A program made the position numbers and the translations under genes. A stretch of DNA of 6,689 nt from Legionellales bacterium (GTDB taxonomy: Bacteria; Pseudomonadota; Gammaproteobacteria; WLWR01): NCBI GenBank assembly GCA_012103495.1, contig WLWR01000099.1, positions 1 through 6,689 of the forward strand, in the 5' to 3' direction. The notes under the pieces were generated by a model. The model saw nothing but the letters and a program-made list of their open reading frames with translations, was not told the DNA's origin and did not search any database. Shown here one piece after another: positions 1 through 6,124 of this stretch (position 1 is its first letter; every line of letters begins with the position of its first letter).

Positions 1-355
1 TAATAAGGTCGATAGCAACATAAGCTTTATTTCCAGCATCAGACAATGCGTTTAAAAACCGGGTGATTGTAGCAAGAAATAGCAGTGTTTTCTGCAATTC
101 TCATAGGTATTGATTTAAGTCATGTTACTAAAGAGGGATATTTGCTGTCATGCACAGATTCGTTCCGCTCCAAGCTGCGAATGTTAAGCGCGCATTGGAC
201 GGCCTCTTGCGGTGTTTCTCAAGGAAAAATCCTCGAGTGAGCCTATAGCCAGTCCTGCTTCGGTTTTTTTCAAGCAAAACATCGTAATTTACCATCCACT
301 GTGAGCTTAAAATATTACCTAAAACTTCATTACCGACCGTCAGTGGGGTGCGCAT
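1..355. other. Stretch with no supported gene; possible decayed fragment
   Basis: No convincing gene is visible here. A 75-codon frame runs on the - strand from an ATG at 355 to a stop at 128, divergent from hsp20. It has no clear ribosome binding site and its product resembles no family I recognise. Around the seven-T run at 264-270 another - strand frame opens and would continue for about 27 residues. A third frame at about 219-122 gives a plausible 32-residue peptide, so no single frame dominates. Positions 121-240 have 58 G or C in 120 bases by hand count, against 46 in 120 for positions 421-540 inside hsp20. This fits a decayed gene or mobile-element remnant, but a non-coding region is equally possible. 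No terminal inverted repeats or RNA gene were recognised. Confidence 0.4.
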
Positions 356-385
356 CTTGAGGTGGAATGGGTATATACTTCAAAT
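356..385 (+). promoter_or_regulatory. Possible heat-shock (sigma-32-like) promoter of hsp20
   Basis: CTTGAGG at 356-362 is close to the sigma-32 -35 consensus CTTGAAA. After a 15-base spacer, CTTCAAAT at 378-385 is a weak match to the -10 consensus CCCCATnT. The same bases also read as a poor sigma-70 pair, TTGAGG and TCAAAT, with a 17-base spacer. A second possible -10, TATACT at 374-379, has no good -35 at the right distance. The resulting leader before the hsp20 start would be only about 20-25 bases. The assignment rests on the family's usual heat control plus a good -35 and a poor -10. Confidence 0.35.
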
Positions 386-402
386 GAGTCACAAGGAATC
401 AA

Positions 403-408
403 AAGGAG
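403..408 (+). promoter_or_regulatory. Ribosome binding site of hsp20
   Basis: AAGGAG, within AAAAGGAGAT, lies six bases before the ATG at 415. It is a near-perfect Shine-Dalgarno sequence and fixes the start of the small heat shock gene. Confidence 0.85.
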
Positions 409-414
409 ATTGTT

Positions 415-915
415 ATGAGTGAACGATTGAGCCATTTGCGGAGTCGATTACCGACTTCATTTAAGCAGCATAACCCATTGTTAAATATCCAAAATACGTT
501 GGATGAAGTGCTGCATAACTTTTACAACACCTTTGATTTGCCAACGTTTCCCTTGGAAGAATTTGAAAATTTGACGATCAGTCCTTCTATCGATATTGTC
601 AATACGGACAAATTTTTCAAACTGGAAGCTGAAATGCCAGGGTTAAGTGAAAAAGACATCGACATTTCTATTACAGATGGTACTTTAACTATTAGTGGTG
701 AAAAGAAAACATCTAAACAGGATAAACATGGAAATTATGTTACGCGTGAGATTCATTATGGAGCTTATCAGCGAAACATTTTGTTGCCACAAAATGTTGA
801 TACAACAAAAGTTAAAGCCACTTTCAAAAAAGGAATGTTGTGGGTGGAGATTCCTAAAAAAACAATAGGAACAAAAGTAGGAAAGCACATCAAAATTGAA
901 AGAATCACTGAATAA
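415..915 (+). CDS. Small heat shock protein, Hsp20 / alpha-crystallin family
   Basis: This is a 166-residue ATP-independent holdase chaperone of the cytoplasm. The family binds unfolding proteins and keeps them available for refolding by DnaK and ClpB. The N-terminal arm (about residues 1-55) is variable and rich in hydrophobic and aromatic residues (FYNTF, FPLEEF). The alpha-crystallin domain spans about 56-150, with EMPGL at 73-77, the strand pair around DGTLTISGEKK, and the conserved A-x4-G-x-L signature in ATFKKGML ending at 142. The C-terminal tail has an IKI tripeptide (159-161), matching the I-x-I motif that docks into a neighbouring subunit. Length and layout are normal for bacterial members, so the gene looks intact. 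It stands alone on the + strand, with its own promoter region and a terminator 21 bases after its stop, and converges with the glycan operon. I do not assign ibpA because bacterial paralogues cannot be separated by eye. Confidence 0.96.
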   Translation: MSERLSHLRSRLPTSFKQHNPLLNIQNTLDEVLHNFYNTFDLPTFPLEEFENLTISPSIDIVNTDKFFKLEAEMPGLSEKDIDISITDGTLTISGEKKTSKQDKHGNYVTREIHYGAYQRNILLPQNVDTTKVKATFKKGMLWVEIPKKTIGTKVGKHIKIERITE

Positions 916-935
916 TCTACCGGTAAGCAAACAAT

Positions 936-973
936 AAAAACGTATCGTATACACAGTTATACGATACGTTTTT
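936..973. terminator. Bidirectional rho-independent terminator
   Basis: The left arm at 936-951 (AAAAACGTATCGTATA) pairs perfectly with 958-973 around a six-base loop (CACAGT, 952-957). On the + strand the stem runs into eight T bases (969-976), so it ends hsp20 transcripts. On the - strand the A-run of the left arm becomes five T bases followed by ATTGTTT, so it can also end the converging glycan operon. The core of the stem is rather AT-rich, but it is 16 base pairs long without a mismatch. Confidence 0.88.
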
Positions 974-984
974 TTTATTGCATT

Positions 985-1008
985 GGTTGTTTAAAATTCA
1001 AAACAACC
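985..1008. repeat. Second inverted repeat right after the GT-C stop codon
   Basis: GGTTGTTT at 985-992 pairs perfectly with AAACAACC at 1001-1008, with an eight-base loop between. Read on the - strand, the hairpin begins at the first base after the TGA stop of the 654-residue membrane protein. It is followed by AATGCAATAA and has no immediate T run, so it is not a standard terminator by itself. It may act together with the 936-973 hairpin or protect the 3' end of the message. An 8-bp stem could also arise by chance. Confidence 0.5.
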
Positions 1009-2973
1009 TCATTCAAATTGCAAAGTATCAAACCAAACACCCAATTGACGTACATCAGTGCTCAAATTTAATGTGCTTGGTGAAATGGCATCTGGAAATT
1101 CCAACTGAATTGTTAATGTATCGTCTGAATCTTGTGGAATAGGTAAGTAAATTTCATGTTCTGGCTGAGTTTTATCGTAAACAAATTCAACTTTGGGCAT
1201 GTCATTGATACGGATTAACATACGCTGAGTATGTTCTTTATAAATAAAACCTTTGGTTAATAAACGGATGTAAGAAGGCCTTTGCTGTGGATTGGTTGGC
1301 ATATTGCATTTAATGAAAGCAATGTTTCCATCACTCCAGCGACCGGATGTTTCTGGGGCTGAAAATCCTTGCAGTTTAAATTTCACATATTCAGTATTTG
1401 AAAAATCGATTTGACCATGACAAATAGGGGAAAATGTAGCAAAAAAACAGGCAGCATCTAACACGGAAAAGTTAGTGTCAGATTCTGGTTGTCTACATTC
1501 CTTTAAATCAAATTCAGAGTTTGCGGAAGTAATGATCTGATGGATTTCGTTCGGGTGACTAAACGGTTGAGCCAATAATAAGTTGAGGGCATTGGCGTTT
1601 CTGGGTGTTTTTAACATCCCTGTTGAAATTAAATACTCTTGTGGTGACAATAAATTATGTATGCCAAAAGCATAATTTTGATTGTTGCGGTGACTATCGA
1701 AGAGCAATGATGGGTGTTGTTGTATGTATGTTTCTACGTTTCGCAAGAAAGTTAAATTTTGGGGAGTGTGGATAATTCTTTGTGCATTCAAACTGATATT
1801 AAACAATGCTAATGTCAACAGTAACGCTGGTGACACTTGGTAAACAAGTGTCATGCCATTACGCCATTTTAATAGTGGGTCTGTAATAAAGCGACGATCG
1901 GTGAACCAAATTCCAAACAAGCTCACTATTTCAATGAGAAATACTGTTGCCAGCGCGAACCCATATTTTTTTATACTGTACTCACTGCCTATTTCTAATC
2001 CCCAGAAAGCAAGTGCTTGTAATAGGGTTAATCCAGAGAGTGTGATCCCAAGCAAGGCGATGTATTTAATGGCTTGAACGTCTTTATATTTTGTTTTTTG
2101 CAACTTAAAAAATTGATACAGTAAAAAGAAGGAACATCCAGCAACAATGGTGGCAAAGATGGCTACATCGCTGGCTTTGGACATGAATTGAAAGGCTAAG
2201 CTTCCATTGTTGGTAGCTAGCATGTACATGTTGGAAAAAGTTGAAGAAGTCACCAGTGAGCCGGTGGCCAGTAATGGAATCAGTGCATATTTAATGGTGA
2301 CAATCCAACCTTTTTGAGCTTGCCAAGACTCTATTAATACCAACAGCCACAAGATGCCCAATAACTCTAATCCTGCCAATAAATGAAATTGAATAGTGGC
2401 GTATACGCTAATGGCTAAAATTATATAGCGTAGGAAAGGTGGATAAGATTTTTTCTCTAATACCAAGGTTATAACAATGATGATGAACGCAAATGCTTGG
2501 GCGACTAACTGAGCATAAAAAAAGTTGTGAATAATTTCCCAGCCAAATAAATGCGCTTTAATGAAAAAAGCATTGAGTGCCAGCAGCCCTGCTAAAAAGG
2601 TAGCGATTCTAAGATAGAGTTGACTGGGTAATGAAAATAATAAAATGATGATGCTTGCCCAAATAATCGACAAACAAGCAAATGAGACGACATGAAGACT
2701 TAATAGTAAGGATGGAAACACAGAAGGCAACAAAGTAGTGAGGAGCACAGCTACCCAATGACTGTATCGAGGGTAAATGCGCATGTCTACCCCTAAACTT
2801 GGGTCAAAATTCAGCAATGCGCCATGGTCGGCCAAGCGCGCCGCTAGGGTATAATGATGAGCAAAGTCAACACTGTTTGTCCAAGACTCATTAAAATTAA
2901 GAACAATGAATACGATGCTCACAAGCACCATGAGTAAAATGGGCATGCTTGCTTTGACAAAAGATTTCAGCAC
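1009..2973 (-). CDS. Polytopic membrane protein, probable GT-C glycosyltransferase with C-terminal beta domain
   Basis: This 654-residue protein has a membrane-embedded N-terminal two thirds and a soluble C-terminal part. About ten hydrophobic segments lie between residues 10 and 395. The first is at 10-26, followed by a polar loop with an acidic residue near its start (SVDFAHHYTLAARLADHG, 34-51). That layout is typical of GT-C enzymes, which use polyprenyl-phosphate sugars at the outer face of the inner membrane. Residues about 400-654 are soluble. From about 521 they form a beta-rich module with GFSAPETSGRWSDG at 536-549 and SPSTLNLSTDVRQLGVW at 631-647. This resembles beta-sandwich modules I recall at the ends of other bacterial membrane glycosyltransferases. 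The start is GTG, chosen because GGTGA lies six bases upstream; the next ATG, nine codons in, has no such site. The gene overlaps the preceding stop by 7 bases and is last in the operon. The donor and acceptor cannot be told, and an O-antigen polymerase-like role is an alternative. Confidence 0.7.
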   Translation of the reverse strand: MLKSFVKASMPILLMVLVSIVFIVLNFNESWTNSVDFAHHYTLAARLADHGALLNFDPSLGVDMRIYPRYSHWVAVLLTTLLPSVFPSLLLSLHVVSFACLSIIWASIIILLFSLPSQLYLRIATFLAGLLALNAFFIKAHLFGWEIIHNFFYAQLVAQAFAFIIIVITLVLEKKSYPPFLRYIILAISVYATIQFHLLAGLELLGILWLLVLIESWQAQKGWIVTIKYALIPLLATGSLVTSSTFSNMYMLATNNGSLAFQFMSKASDVAIFATIVAGCSFFLLYQFFKLQKTKYKDVQAIKYIALLGITLSGLTLLQALAFWGLEIGSEYSIKKYGFALATVFLIEIVSLFGIWFTDRRFITDPLLKWRNGMTLVYQVSPALLLTLALFNISLNAQRIIHTPQNLTFLRNVETYIQQHPSLLFDSHRNNQNYAFGIHNLLSPQEYLISTGMLKTPRNANALNLLLAQPFSHPNEIHQIITSANSEFDLKECRQPESDTNFSVLDAACFFATFSPICHGQIDFSNTEYVKFKLQGFSAPETSGRWSDGNIAFIKCNMPTNPQQRPSYIRLLTKGFIYKEHTQRMLIRINDMPKVEFVYDKTQPEHEIYLPIPQDSDDTLTIQLEFPDAISPSTLNLSTDVRQLGVWFDTLQFE

Positions 2974-4307
2974 AGCTGTTCACCGATTTGTTTCGCCATT
3001 AGAAATCCTTCACGAATGGCATAATTTGTACCTCGATCTTCAGGATAAATTTGTGCCATTGTTGAAATCCAACCATTGGTGAAGGGAGTTTTTTGATTTG
3101 GAACATAAGTGGAATAATTACGTTCGGTGACTGGCTGAGCATAATCAGCACGCCAAACACTAAAATCATTGACCCACGATGGATCTAACTGAGGAAACAT
3201 GCGTTGCAAATGTTGTATGGCAAAAGCTAAATATTGTTCGTCGCTGTAATGCCATAAAGGGTCTTCTTTAGCCAAATAACGAGATAAAAAGGCGATGCGA
3301 TAGCCATTGTAGTGTTCGGGATGATCAAAGTTAGTGTGTTCAATCACCCCGACAAAAGGAAATCCAGGATCATTAACGTTTAACCAATAAGTATCTGACA
3401 AACTTTGTTTTAATTGCAATACCAAGCAAATGTTCCCCAAGTAGTTGACTCGTCGGAGGGAATTCAACCATTGATGATCACTTGTTTGGTTGAGAATGTC
3501 TGCAATGATGGGGAAAGCCGGTGTAAATAAGAATTGTTTACCAGAAAAGGTTTCCCCTGTTTCTGTTTGCAATTCCTTAATCATATGATCACCTACTTGC
3601 GCTTGCTTGATTTTGGTATTGAAATAAACCTCTCCTCCATGATGTTTAATTTCATCCACCATGGCTTGAGCAAGACGACCAAATCCTCCTTTAAAATAGG
3701 CCAACTCTTCGCCACCGGTTTTGTTACGAGTGCTGCCGCGCAATACTAATTTTTTCCACATCCATACAGCGCTAACTTGTTCGGCAAAAATGGAAAATTT
3801 GGCTTGAATCAGTGGTTGCCAAACGGTTTTAAAAACATTTTCACCACACAGTGGCTCAAGCCACTCACGAATTGATAACGATTCAATGGCTCGCCAATCT
3901 TTGATTCGGCGTACTTTAAAGGTCATCAGTCCCAATTTGATACGTTCAAACAATGACAGTGGTGAAAATTTTAATAAATCAAGCGGCGTTGATAATTTCC
4001 ATAATTGTCCATTAAAGTACATACCGGTCCGTGACGGAAGTGTAATAATTTGGTCAGCCAGCCCCAATGAACTTGCCAATTTAGGAACATATTTATCGTT
4101 GTTAAACCAATGATGATAAAATTTTTCAACGCTGACACCATCGGTGAATTCAAATGTTCCAGCCAGGCCGCCGGGCGTTGCGTCGCTTTCAACGATGATT
4201 ACTTTCTTCCCCATGCGAGACAATTCCAATCCTACGGTTAAACCGGTAAAACCTGCTCCGACGATGACAGCATCAGCCATGGGTGGTTTGTCGTTATATT
4301 GTGTCAT
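2967..4307 (-). CDS. FAD-dependent oxidoreductase, amine-oxidase / protoporphyrinogen-oxidase-like
   Basis: This 446-residue flavoprotein starts its Rossmann fold at about residue 12. The FAD-binding motif VGAGFTGL is at 17-24, with the ribose-binding acidic residue at E40 in VIIVE and the following GGLAG at 47-50. A second FAD-contact region near the C-terminus reads YPEDRGTNYAIREG (421-434), as in the amine-oxidase superfamily. The middle (about 60-330) would be the substrate domain. No signal peptide or membrane segment is evident, so it is probably cytoplasmic or peripheral to the membrane. The group includes protoporphyrinogen and carotenoid oxidoreductases and is related to UDP-galactopyranose mutase. 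Lying between a flippase-like gene and a GT-C gene, it more likely acts on a sugar, nucleotide sugar or lipid-linked sugar than on haem. The ATG has GAGG nine bases upstream, and the start lies 4 bases after the previous stop. The substrate is not visible in the sequence. Confidence 0.88.
   Translation of the reverse strand: MTQYNDKPPMADAVIVGAGFTGLTVGLELSRMGKKVIIVESDATPGGLAGTFEFTDGVSVEKFYHHWFNNDKYVPKLASSLGLADQIITLPSRTGMYFNGQLWKLSTPLDLLKFSPLSLFERIKLGLMTFKVRRIKDWRAIESLSIREWLEPLCGENVFKTVWQPLIQAKFSIFAEQVSAVWMWKKLVLRGSTRNKTGGEELAYFKGGFGRLAQAMVDEIKHHGGEVYFNTKIKQAQVGDHMIKELQTETGETFSGKQFLFTPAFPIIADILNQTSDHQWLNSLRRVNYLGNICLVLQLKQSLSDTYWLNVNDPGFPFVGVIEHTNFDHPEHYNGYRIAFLSRYLAKEDPLWHYSDEQYLAFAIQHLQRMFPQLDPSWVNDFSVWRADYAQPVTERNYSTYVPNQKTPFTNGWISTMAQIYPEDRGTNYAIREGFLMAKQIGEQLC
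2980..2984 (-). promoter_or_regulatory. Ribosome binding site supporting the GTG start of the GT-C gene
   Basis: On the - strand GGTGA lies six bases before the GTG at 2973, inside the end of the upstream oxidoreductase gene. It favours GTG over the internal ATG at 2946. The GTGCTGA overlap of start and stop suggests translational coupling between the two genes. Confidence 0.55.
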
Positions 4308-4311
4308 TGTC

Positions 4312-5319
4312 TTAAGACCTCACAGTGATACCATCAAAAAGCGAAGGTTGGTGTAACAAAGCCATACCACCAGCCAACGTGGTGGGTAGCCACACCCCCA
4401 AATGAGTGAGCAAGGCAAGACTGGCGGCTTGCGCCGGTTCAATGCCGAATAATGTAACAGCAAATGCGACAGCAAAATGAAATGAACCGATATATCCGGG
4501 AGATGAGGGCACGAGCGTCGCCAAGGTGGCGATGGTCATGACAAATAAAGCGAGCGAAAAAGTTGAAACACTAAGGTGCAAACTTTTCATAAAGAACCAA
4601 AATAAACCTGCCTCAGCCAGCCAGACAAACATAGAGATGATTAGAATGGGAAATACAATATGGAGACGTGTCATTTGAATTAATTTGCTGGTGAAATTTA
4701 CGCCAATTGAAAAAATGATTGCAAGGCGATGATAATGATGACGATTCCAATATTGCTGTAAGGCAAATAGCCATTGATGAATTTTGTGGCCACCTAACAT
4801 TAGCAATACCAAGCCACCTCCGGTACATAATGACAAATAGATGACACTGGTTTTCAACCAAACGGGTAATTGTATTGCTGTGTTTAAAAATAACCCCACA
4901 CCCAAGCCAATTAATAATGCGAGTAAGTCGGTCAGTCGTTCCAACAGTAAACTGGCGGTGGCTTCCGTTCGGGCAATTCCCATCGCTTTAGGAAAGATCA
5001 AGGCTCTTACAAAATCGCCTGTCCTAAAAGGAAGTACATTGTTTAAAGTGATGGAACCGAGGAATGGCGCCGCACAAGAAATGGTACGAATATTACTGCC
5101 ATCAGTGCGTAATAGAATGGCCCATCGCCAAATTCTCAGCAAATACCCTATGGCTAGACTTCCGACGCCTAAGAGAATAAATTTCCAGTCAGTGAGTTTT
5201 AATACGGTGGCCAATTCTACCAATGATACTTGACGAAACGTTAGCCAAAGACAGACGATAGAAATGGCAATGCCTAACCCGGTTTTTATCCGTGATTTTG
5301 ACTTCATGAATAAAGGCAT
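4312..5319 (-). CDS. Flippase-like membrane protein, lysylphosphatidylglycerol-synthase TM family (UPF0104)
   Basis: This 335-residue inner-membrane protein has about eight hydrophobic segments and no soluble catalytic domain, so it matches only the membrane half of MprF-type proteins. Family signatures are visible: RIWRW at 62-66, NNVLPFRTGDFVRAL at 93-107 (the N-x-x-P-x-R-x-G-(D/E) motif), LLERLTDL at 125-132, and PSSPGYIGSFH at 271-281. In that last motif an acidic residue is common where H281 stands here. Stand-alone members often sit in glycan or lipid operons and are proposed to move lipid-linked intermediates across the membrane. That role is mostly inferred from MprF and from gene context. 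The gene begins 9 bases after rfbF ends. GGGAG lies 12 bases before the chosen ATG, which is a long spacing; a second ATG four codons later has no binding site of its own, so the first is kept. Confidence 0.87.
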   Translation of the reverse strand: MPLFMKSKSRIKTGLGIAISIVCLWLTFRQVSLVELATVLKLTDWKFILLGVGSLAIGYLLRIWRWAILLRTDGSNIRTISCAAPFLGSITLNNVLPFRTGDFVRALIFPKAMGIARTEATASLLLERLTDLLALLIGLGVGLFLNTAIQLPVWLKTSVIYLSLCTGGGLVLLMLGGHKIHQWLFALQQYWNRHHYHRLAIIFSIGVNFTSKLIQMTRLHIVFPILIISMFVWLAEAGLFWFFMKSLHLSVSTFSLALFVMTIATLATLVPSSPGYIGSFHFAVAFAVTLFGIEPAQAASLALLTHLGVWLPTTLAGGMALLHQPSLFDGITVRS

Positions 5320-5328
5320 AACAATTTT

Positions 5329-6108
5329 TTACTCCCAAACCATCCAAGCTGCGTGACCAGACTGCCAATATTGCTCTAATTTTCTTTTGTCTCTTAGCGT
5401 ATCACAGGGTTGCCAAAATCCTTTATGTAAAAACGCCATCAATTGCCCATCGGCGGCTAAATTTTGCAAAGGCTGTTGTTCCCAAATGGTGGTATCATCT
5501 TGAATGTATTCCATAATTTGCGGCTCAAGAATAAAAAAACCACCATTGATCCAACCCATTTCATCACTGGGTTTTTCCGCGAAATGATTTACTTGATGAT
5601 TTTGATGTTCTTCAATATGAAGAACACCAAAGCGACCAGGAGGCTGTACAGCGGCAATGGTTGCTAATTTTTGATGTTGCTGATGAAACTTAAGTTGTGC
5701 GCCAATATCAATGTCAGCCAAGCCATCTCCATAAGTCAAACAAAAAGCACCTTTATGTAAATAAGGCTCAATACGTTTAATCCGCCCGCCTGTGAGTGTT
5801 TCAATACCGGTGTCTATTAATGTCACATTCCAATCTTCTGATTTTGAATTAATGATTTGATGATCACCGGTTCGTAGATTTACTTTAAGGTCGGCCGTAT
5901 GTTTGTAATAATTGAAAAAAAATTCTTTGATGTAATAGCCTTTATATCCAAGACAAATGATGAAATCATTAATACCGTAATGACTGTATGTTTTCATAAT
6001 GTGCCATAACAATGGTTTACCCCCAATTTCAACCATAGGTTTTGGTTTTTGATCAGATTCTTCAGCAATACGAGTGCCAAAGCCGCCGGCGAGAATCACT
6101 GCTTGCAT
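5329..6108 (-). CDS. rfbF: Glucose-1-phosphate cytidylyltransferase
   Basis: This cytoplasmic enzyme makes CDP-glucose from CTP and glucose 1-phosphate, the first step toward CDP-linked 3,6-dideoxyhexoses and related sugars. The 259-residue length is normal for the family. The nucleotidyltransferase signature LAGGFGTR is at 6-13, followed by KPKPMVEIGGKPLLWHIM (21-38), whose lysines bind substrate. YGDGLADID (126-134) supplies the metal-binding aspartate region. The sugar-binding part has EKP at 178-180 and GWINGGFFILE at 185-195. GFWQPCDTLRDKRKLE (230-245), near the C-terminus, is characteristic of RfbF and separates it from glucose-1-phosphate thymidylyl- and uridylyltransferases. The gene starts 13 bases after the glycosyltransferase stop, with TAGGAG overlapping that stop. 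The usual partner, CDP-glucose 4,6-dehydratase (rfbG), is not in the window and may lie upstream, or CDP-glucose may be used directly. Confidence 0.95.
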   Translation of the reverse strand: MQAVILAGGFGTRIAEESDQKPKPMVEIGGKPLLWHIMKTYSHYGINDFIICLGYKGYYIKEFFFNYYKHTADLKVNLRTGDHQIINSKSEDWNVTLIDTGIETLTGGRIKRIEPYLHKGAFCLTYGDGLADIDIGAQLKFHQQHQKLATIAAVQPPGRFGVLHIEEHQNHQVNHFAEKPSDEMGWINGGFFILEPQIMEYIQDDTTIWEQQPLQNLAADGQLMAFLHKGFWQPCDTLRDKRKLEQYWQSGHAAWMVWE

Positions 6109-6118
6109 TTTCTATAAT

Positions 6119-6124
6119 CTCCTA
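6119..6124 (-). promoter_or_regulatory. Ribosome binding site of rfbF fused to the upstream stop codon
   Basis: On the - strand TAGGAG contains both the TAG stop of the glycosyltransferase (6124-6122) and the AGGAG binding site for rfbF, with ten bases to the ATG at 6108. Ribosomes ending on the first gene would be placed directly over the next initiation site, so coupling is likely. Confidence 0.75.

Noticed and set aside
66..97. Leftward promoter on the - strand (TTGCAG and TGCTACAAT)
   Set aside because: The -10 is good and extended by TGC, but the spacer to TTGCAG is 20 bases and no gene is visible downstream within the window.
218..237. Short hairpin CTCAAGGA / TCCTCGAG
   Set aside because: It has one mismatch, a four-A loop and no adjacent T run or gene end; it is likely incidental.
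264..270. Seven-T run as a + strand terminator
   Set aside because: No stable hairpin can be drawn immediately before it.
128..355. 75-codon - strand frame as a real gene
   Set aside because: It has no clear ribosome binding site, no recognised family, and competing frames in the same stretch. It is described as part of an unassigned region.
685..954. - strand frame opposite hsp20
   Set aside because: It is a shadow of the hsp20 coding sequence, its product is cysteine- and phenylalanine-rich in a non-natural way, and it runs into the terminator region.
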